18,213 bases of DNA from Gammaproteobacteria bacterium (GTDB taxonomy: Bacteria; Pseudomonadota; Gammaproteobacteria; Steroidobacterales; BM003), in NCBI GenBank assembly GCA_026193125.1, contig JAPHSC010000152.1, forward strand, positions 1 through 18,213, written 5' to 3'. The translations under genes and the position numbers were made by a program. The notes under the pieces were generated by a model that was not told the DNA's origin, made no database searches, and was given only the letters and a program-made list of their open reading frames with translations. Below, one piece after another: positions 14,059 to 18,213 of the stretch; the first letter of the stretch is position 1, and each line of letters starts with the position of its first letter.

Positions 14059-15573
14059 ATGCAAACGCTATCGCCACAAAGTTCAAGGCCTATCGCCCGC
14101 AACCGGCGCAAGGCATTACTGGCTACGGCCGTGGCCGCAATCCTCGCAACCGGCATAGGAGCCGCTGGCCTGAGCCAGGCACAGACTGAAGCCCAGGTTC
14201 CAGCTCTGACCGCTACCACTGAGCATGGCGGCCAGTTTCAACTGGCCGATATCATCGAAAGGGTGCAGCCGGCGGTGGTCAACATCGTGGCCCAACAGTC
14301 TGCCATTCGCCCTGCCAATATGCGCGGCATGGATCCCAGGATGGAAGAAATGCTACGCCGGTTTTTCGGTCCGGGGATGCCACCGGGCCACCCGGATCAA
14401 GACCAACCCATGCAATCCGCCAACGCACTGGGCTCGGGATTTATCATCGATAGTGAAGGGTATGTCGTTACCAACAACCACGTGATAGAGGGCGCGGAGC
14501 AAGTAGAGGTGGTGCTCGAAGATGGCACCACTCTACCTGCCCGTGTAGTGGGTACGGACCCCCGCTCCGACCTAGCCGTGCTGAAGGTGGAAAGCGACAA
14601 GCCCCTGCCATCGGTGGCATTCGGCGATTCCGATGCGGCCAGGGTAGGCGAATGGGTGGTAGCCATAGGCAATCCTTTCGGCCTGGGCGGCACAGCCACC
14701 GCGGGCATCATCTCGGCCCGGGGACGCGATATCCAGTCGGGGCCGTACGACGACTACCTGCAGATTGATGCACCCATCAACCGTGGCAACTCGGGCGGCC
14801 CGGTATTTGATACGGGTGGCAGGGTGATCGGTATCAACACCGCAATTTTCTCGCCCAACGGTGGCAGCGTAGGAATCGGCTTTGCCATCCCTGCCTCCCA
14901 GGCGCAGCCGGCCATTCAACAAATGATCGAGAATGGCCATGTAACCCGTGGCTGGCTGGGTGTGCAGATTCAGCCGGTAACCGAGGAAATCCGTAGCAGC
15001 CTGGGGCTCGAAAATACGCATGGTGCGCTGATTTCCGACGTAAGCACCGACAGCCCGGCGCACAAGGCAGGGCTGGAAGTCACCGATGTGATCCTGGATT
15101 TCGACGGCCAGGCTGTTGACGACAGCCGCAGCCTGGTGCGCCTGGTAGGCCGCGCCAAGCCTGACCAGAAAGTTCCCGTCACAGTCTGGCGCGAGGGCAA
15201 GAAGCAGACACTGAAAGTCAAACTGGGCACCCTGCAGGATCCCGAGCAAGAAGTAGTGGCTGCCAACCAGCCAGGCAGCGATACCGGCAAGCTGGGTCTG
15301 AAAGTCGCCCCGCTGGATAAACAGGCTCGCGAGCAACTGACCCTGGATGATTCGGTGCAGGGCGTACTGGTCACGGGCGTTGCCCCCAACTCCTCTGCGG
15401 CCAAACAGGGTCTGCGTCCGGGTGACGTAATTCTGCGTATCGGTCAATCACCGGTGGACACACCCCAGAGTCTGGCCACGGCGGTTGAGTCCGCCTCCAA
15501 ACAGGGTGACAGCGTACTGGCCCTGGTCAGACGCGGTGATTCACAGCGCTTTGTGGCCCTGAAGCTGGGCTAG
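14059..15573 (+). CDS. DegP/DegQ/MucD-family periplasmic serine protease
   Basis: A 504-aa HtrA-family protease and chaperone of the periplasm. A Sec signal is seen at about residues 13-42: basic RNRRK, then an Ala/Leu-rich core ending in SQAQ. The trypsin-like domain has the full triad: His141 in VTNNHVIEG, Asp171 in SDLAVLKV, and Ser245 in NRGNSGGPVFD. Two PDZ domains follow (about 290-375 and 405-500). The linker near residues 85-120 is rich in Met, Pro and Gly, as in MucD/DegP LA loops. The ATG has AGGAG 6 nt upstream. It is divergent from a two-component operon, suggesting envelope-stress control. The terminator at 15820 probably ends its transcript. Confidence 0.93.
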   Translation: MQTLSPQSSRPIARNRRKALLATAVAAILATGIGAAGLSQAQTEAQVPALTATTEHGGQFQLADIIERVQPAVVNIVAQQSAIRPANMRGMDPRMEEMLRRFFGPGMPPGHPDQDQPMQSANALGSGFIIDSEGYVVTNNHVIEGAEQVEVVLEDGTTLPARVVGTDPRSDLAVLKVESDKPLPSVAFGDSDAARVGEWVVAIGNPFGLGGTATAGIISARGRDIQSGPYDDYLQIDAPINRGNSGGPVFDTGGRVIGINTAIFSPNGGSVGIGFAIPASQAQPAIQQMIENGHVTRGWLGVQIQPVTEEIRSSLGLENTHGALISDVSTDSPAHKAGLEVTDVILDFDGQAVDDSRSLVRLVGRAKPDQKVPVTVWREGKKQTLKVKLGTLQDPEQEVVAANQPGSDTGKLGLKVAPLDKQAREQLTLDDSVQGVLVTGVAPNSSAAKQGLRPGDVILRIGQSPVDTPQSLATAVESASKQGDSVLALVRRGDSQRFVALKLG

Positions 15574-15597
15574 GAGGCGACCAAAGTTTAAGTGCCA

Positions 15598-15759
15598 GGG
15601 AGCCACTGATTTATTCCGGGCTGAGTAGATTGTGAGCGAAAAAAGTCAGCTTCAAGGCGCCAATCGCAGGCAGTAGCGGGACTACTGCGAAGATTGGCAA
15701 CAGAGGAGCTGGGGCTTTCAGCCGCAACATACACGTTCATGAATAGAGCATAGGCGTCC
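15598..15759. mobile_element. MITE-like element, copy 2 (decayed), downstream of degP
   Basis: Same family and orientation as the element at 12876-13037. The left end GGGAGCCACTGATTT differs from copy 1 at one base. The middle shares CAAGGCGCC, CTACTGCGAAGAT and GGCAACA, and the right end is clearly eroded (CATAGGCGTCC against the expected CAGAGGCTCC). The internal palindromes CCAATC/GATTGG and AGTAG/CTACT are retained, with compensating differences from copy 1. It lies 25 bp after the degP stop in untranslated sequence and has no coding capacity. Confidence 0.75.
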
Positions 15760-15819
15760 TGGATGACGACTCATGGATATCGGGCTCCCCTCCCGACTCC
15801 CTCTGCGCCAAACTGGCGC

Positions 15820-15849
15820 ACGGCCGGATTTAACCCCGGCCGTTTTTTT
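15820..15849 (+). terminator. Rho-independent terminator after degP
   Basis: ACGGCCGG (15820-15827) pairs with CCGGCCGT (15836-15843) around an 8-nt loop, followed by seven T residues (15843-15849). It is about 250 bp past the degP stop and after the decayed repeat, 84 bp before the next gene. It would end the degP transcript. Confidence 0.88.
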
Positions 15850-15932
15850 GCCTGTAAAGAATGCGCCGGGGATGCATTCCCGGCGGTCTATCGGCACAAT
15901 GACCATCCAAGCTTCAGAATGAGACAGCCGGC

Positions 15933-16253
15933 ATGAGTGACGACGATCTGGACAAGCAATTCAGGCAGGTGGCGGATTCTTTTATAGGTCTTGCCAATAC
16001 CAACCTGGAGAAAATGAACCGCGAGAATGTAGGCATGGCCTTGCTCTACGCTGCGGCCCGTTTCAATGCGTTTGTCGTAGCCAGCAACGCGCGTGACCTG
16101 GAACATTTCAGGGCCGACAAGGACAAGGCCATGGAGTTCTTCAGTGCCGAATATCAGCGCATGCTGGGATCCAACCTGAATGATCACGAATTCGTATTTG
16201 CCGAAGATCAACCGTATGGTCACTTGCCACGCAAAAAACCGGAGGCGTCCTGA
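15933..16253 (+). CDS. DUF3144-family small protein
   Basis: A 106-aa soluble, mostly helical protein with no signal peptide. The centre, VGMALLYAAARFNAFVV, and the following acidic segment resemble DUF3144, a family of small proteobacterial proteins of unknown function. The C-terminal tail (about 85-106) is polar, with HLPRKKPEAS. The ATG is preceded only by a weak GAGA motif. It begins 84 bp after a strong terminator, so it probably starts a new transcript. The next gene starts 35 bp downstream in the same direction. The family name is from memory of the motif; no role can be inferred. Confidence 0.72.
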   Translation: MSDDDLDKQFRQVADSFIGLANTNLEKMNRENVGMALLYAAARFNAFVVASNARDLEHFRADKDKAMEFFSAEYQRMLGSNLNDHEFVFAEDQPYGHLPRKKPEAS

Positions 16254-16288
16254 GTCCGGGACCCAGGCAGGTGACTGAATCCCGGCCA

Positions 16289-16741
16289 ATGCAGATCTGG
16301 GTGGATGCAGATGCCTGCCCGGCGCCCATCAAGCAGATTCTGTTCAGGGCTGCGCAGCGTTGTCGTGTCCAGTTAATCCTGGTGGCAAATCATTACCTCG
16401 CCACACCACCCTCGCCTTTCATACGCAGCATGCAAGTGCCACAGGGGTTTGACGTCGCAGACGACGAGATCGTACGCCTGCTTGCCAGCGGTGACCTGGT
16501 GATTACCAGTGACATCCCCCTGGCCTCGGAAGCCATGGAAAAGGGCGCGATCGTCCTTAGCCCGCGCGGCGAACTGTTTTCTGCAGACACTATCGGCGCC
16601 CGCTTGAACATGCGTGATTTTCTCGACACCATGAGAGCCAGCGGCGTACAAAGCGGCGGTCCGAGCCCACTGGGTCAGTCAGAGAAGATGGCTTTTGCCT
16701 CACACCTGGACAAGTTGCTGGCGGGCCTTCCGGCAGGCTGA
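16289..16741 (+). CDS. YaiI/YqxD family protein (DUF188/UPF0178)
   Basis: A 150-aa protein closely resembling E. coli YaiI along its whole length. It opens MQIWVDADACPAPIKQIL, continues with LVANHYLATPPSPFIRS and DVADDEIVRLLASGDLVITSDIPLA, and ends with MRDFLDTMRASGVQSGGPSPLGQ. The acidic residues of the first motif and of DIPLA sit in positions like those of PIN/NYN-type nucleases, but activity in this family is not established. The ATG at 16289 is chosen because YaiI begins at this point; an in-frame GTG at 16271 is the alternative. It probably follows the DUF3144 gene on the same transcript. Confidence 0.9.
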   Translation: MQIWVDADACPAPIKQILFRAAQRCRVQLILVANHYLATPPSPFIRSMQVPQGFDVADDEIVRLLASGDLVITSDIPLASEAMEKGAIVLSPRGELFSADTIGARLNMRDFLDTMRASGVQSGGPSPLGQSEKMAFASHLDKLLAGLPAG

Positions 16742-16865
16742 ATCCAGACCACGCGGTGTTGGTTCGGGAAAGCCGGCGCGTGCTACTGTATTTGCACCCG
16801 GGCAGCAACAACCGCTAGCCAGATAATCCCCGTGCAAGGGCGGGGCCAAGTAATTCGGAGCAAAC

Positions 16866-17333
16866 ATGTCAGCCAGCATAGTTTCCATACATATAGCGAG
16901 CGAATCCGGCGGCCCCCTGGTGCAACTGGGCGAGGCCTCGCTGGTGCCCGGGAAAGGCATTATCGGCGATCGTAATTTCCGCCAGGAAGGGGCCAGGCCG
17001 GATCGCCAGATCACCCTGGTCGAGGAAGAAAAGGTAGCCGAATTCAACCGCGAGTCGGGACTCGACATGCGGGCCGACCAGACGCGGCGCAACCTGGTTA
17101 CCCGGGGCGTGGACTTGAACCGACTCGTGGGCAAACGCTTCCGGGTAGGCGAAACCCTGCTGGAAGGCAAGGATTTGTGTCAGCCCTGCGCCGGACTGGG
17201 TGCGCTGCACGCCAACGAGTTTTTCACCCAGGCCCAGGTGGTCAAGGGCATGGTAGACCGGGGCGGCCTGCGCGCAAGCATCATCGAAGGCGGTACCGTG
17301 CGCCCGGGTGACGCCATTTCAGTCGAGGATTAA
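16866..17333 (+). CDS. MOSC-domain protein
   Basis: A 155-aa protein made of one MOSC domain, the fold of the molybdenum cofactor sulfurase C-terminus that handles sulfur or the cofactor. Seen are the early GIIGDRNFR loop, QITLVEEEKVAEF, TRRNLVTRGVDLNRLVGKRF, and the cysteine motif DLCQPCAG (Cys105, Cys108) that carries the family's conserved Cys. Standalone MOSC proteins include YiiM-like enzymes that reduce N-hydroxylated compounds via molybdenum cofactor; this one could be similar. GGAG lies 5 nt before the ATG. A 124-bp gap separates it from the YaiI gene, so it probably has its own promoter. The VOC gene follows after 4 bp. Confidence 0.88.
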   Translation: MSASIVSIHIASESGGPLVQLGEASLVPGKGIIGDRNFRQEGARPDRQITLVEEEKVAEFNRESGLDMRADQTRRNLVTRGVDLNRLVGKRFRVGETLLEGKDLCQPCAGLGALHANEFFTQAQVVKGMVDRGGLRASIIEGGTVRPGDAISVED

Positions 17334-17337
17334 GACC

Positions 17338-17718
17338 ATGCACAAGAGCCGACTGGGGGGCTTTATCATTGATTGCCAGCACTCGGACCTGGATGAGGCG
17401 GCTTCATTCTGGGCCTCGGCGCTGGGCCTGACAGCGCAGCAAAGCCCGGCCCCGGAGGAATCGAAATACCGGGCGCTGTCTGGCAAGACCGGCGGCTTGC
17501 ACATTGAAGTGCAGACTGTCGAACACCCCAGCCGAGTGCACCTGGACATCGAGACCGACAATATTGAGGCAGAGGTAGGCCGATTGGAGAAGCTGGGCGC
17601 CCGGCGTGTGGGCAAGGTTTCGTCCTGGGTGGTCATGCAAGCACCCACCGGGCAGCGCTTCTGCGTGGTGCGCGCCGAAAGCAGACAATTCGCTGAGCAG
17701 GCGAACCGCTGGGACTAG
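17338..17718 (+). CDS. VOC-superfamily (glyoxalase-like) protein
   Basis: A 126-aa single-domain protein with two beta-alpha-beta-beta-beta units of the vicinal oxygen chelate fold. The first runs from GGFIIDCQHSDLDEAASFWASALGL and the second from RVHLDIETDNIEAEVGRLEKLGA. It ends with VVMQAPTGQRFCVV, the usual last strands. The segment resembles the Glyoxalase_6 group of unknown substrate. The ATG at 17338 has GAGGA 8 nt upstream, within the end of the MOSC gene, so the two are probably cotranslated from one mRNA. A GTG start at 17308 would overlap MOSC by 26 nt and is less likely. Confidence 0.78.
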   Translation: MHKSRLGGFIIDCQHSDLDEAASFWASALGLTAQQSPAPEESKYRALSGKTGGLHIEVQTVEHPSRVHLDIETDNIEAEVGRLEKLGARRVGKVSSWVVMQAPTGQRFCVVRAESRQFAEQANRWD

Positions 17719-17742
17719 TCAGGGTCCTGTTAACGCGAGCGT

Positions 17743-18213
17743 CTAACGATAGGCTTTCTGCAATTCCTTCAAGGTGGCAGTACCCGGGCAAAGTTCCTCA
17801 TGACCCATACGGCCCAGCGGTTTCTGGGCAGTACCGCTACGCTCGTGCATATCGGCACCCTTCGGATCGATATACAACAGACCGGTCACCACTTCGCCGC
17901 GCTTGCGGGCATCCATCAGGTAGCTAAAGGCACTCCCCCGATCAGTAGGATCATAGTCCCTGGCGACTTTGCGCAGACGTACGCTGCTGCCGTCATGCAG
18001 CTTCACTTCCATGACTTCGCCCTGGTCGTACTCAACCAGGATTTCCTTGCTAGGTGGAATGAAATCTGCATGTATCGCAGGATGATAGAACTCCCGCGTG
18101 TGGGCATAGCTCTTGGTGGAGTTCTCGTGATCGTTAAAGGTCACGCAGGGCGAGAGCACATCCAGCAAGGCAAAACCCTTGTGCCTCAGACCCGCCTTGA
18201 TCAGGGGCACCAA
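17743..18213 (-). CDS. 2-oxoacid:ferredoxin oxidoreductase beta subunit, C-terminal part
   Basis: The last 156 residues of a gene that runs off the right edge. The segment LIKAGLRHKGFALLDVLSPCVTFND is the signature near the middle of the KorB/PorB beta subunit, which binds thiamine diphosphate and one iron-sulfur cluster with the alpha subunit. The tail after residue 60, with KEILVEYDQGEVMEV and LYIDP, matches the 2-oxoglutarate:ferredoxin type (KorB) best. This enzyme oxidatively decarboxylates 2-oxoglutarate, or runs in reverse, with ferredoxin. The alpha subunit gene would be expected upstream, outside the window. It is convergent with the VOC gene, 24 bp apart, with no terminator in the gap. 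Confidence 0.85.
   Translation of the reverse strand: MVPLIKAGLRHKGFALLDVLSPCVTFNDHENSTKSYAHTREFYHPAIHADFIPPSKEILVEYDQGEVMEVKLHDGSSVRLRKVARDYDPTDRGSAFSYLMDARKRGEVVTGLLYIDPKGADMHERSGTAQKPLGRMGHEELCPGTATLKELQKAYR

Noticed and set aside
14572..15447. 291-codon open frame on the minus strand opposite the DegP-like gene
   Set aside because: It runs through the catalytic and PDZ coding region of a well-supported protease and has no plausible start signal or motif.
16828..16845. CCCCG/CGGGG hairpin before the MOSC gene
   Set aside because: It has only five base pairs with an 8-nt loop and no T run. Chance is a sufficient explanation in this GC content.
1..18213. CRISPR arrays, tRNA or rRNA genes, phage genes or a defence system
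   Set aside because: No regularly spaced short repeats, no cloverleaf-like sequence and no phage or nuclease gene set was seen on either strand. The only repeats are the palindromic elements listed.

Overview
The window looks like a chromosomal segment of a moderately GC-rich gammaproteobacterium. Protein resemblances (SseA, TtcA, YaiI/YqxD, DegP/MucD, KorB-type oxidoreductase) and a repeat family of a style I associate with marine Halieaceae/OM60-like genomes point that way. The class is fairly safe; the family is only an impression. Most genes are housekeeping. The unusual material lies in the intergenic regions.

Region 1 (1-6651) is branched-chain amino acid biosynthesis. A minus-strand operon reads ilvC-leuA-leuC-leuD-leuB (leuB cut by the window edge) and faces a plus-strand ilvD. 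The interval between them holds a promoter, a 41-codon leader peptide with eight leucine codons in eleven, an antiterminator pairing, and a GC hairpin with a U run just upstream of ilvC. This is a complete-looking leucine-responsive transcription attenuator. The best promoter places the transcript start almost on the leader ATG, so the leader peptide may be translated from a leaderless mRNA.

Region 2 (6652-8416) has a sulfane-sulfur theme. A 3-mercaptopyruvate sulfurtransferase gene follows ilvD. After a 167-bp inverted-repeat remnant come a DUF2892 membrane protein and a divergent ArsR-family regulator with the cysteines of the YgaV/BigR/SqrR persulfide sensors. Between them are two palindromes of identical layout 32 bp apart, probable operators.

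Region 3 (8413-11508) holds a lipoprotein of the M20 peptidase fold whose canonical metal ligands are substituted, the tRNA thiolation enzyme TtcA, and an ABM-fold monooxygenase-like protein.

Region 4 (11505-15850) holds an OmpR-type response regulator and histidine kinase operon, divergent from a DegP/MucD periplasmic protease. A 162-bp MITE-like element with 15-bp perfect terminal repeats fills the gap between regulator and kinase. Its ends form the last codons and stop of the regulator and the ribosome-binding site of the kinase. A decayed second copy lies after the protease gene, followed by a good terminator.

Region 5 (15933-18213) holds small genes: DUF3144, YaiI/YqxD (DUF188), a MOSC protein and a VOC protein, then the C-terminal part of a 2-oxoacid:ferredoxin oxidoreductase beta subunit on the minus strand, cut by the edge. 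Both convergent gene pairs, 8413-8416 and 11505-11508, interlock their stop codons on a shared CTAG.
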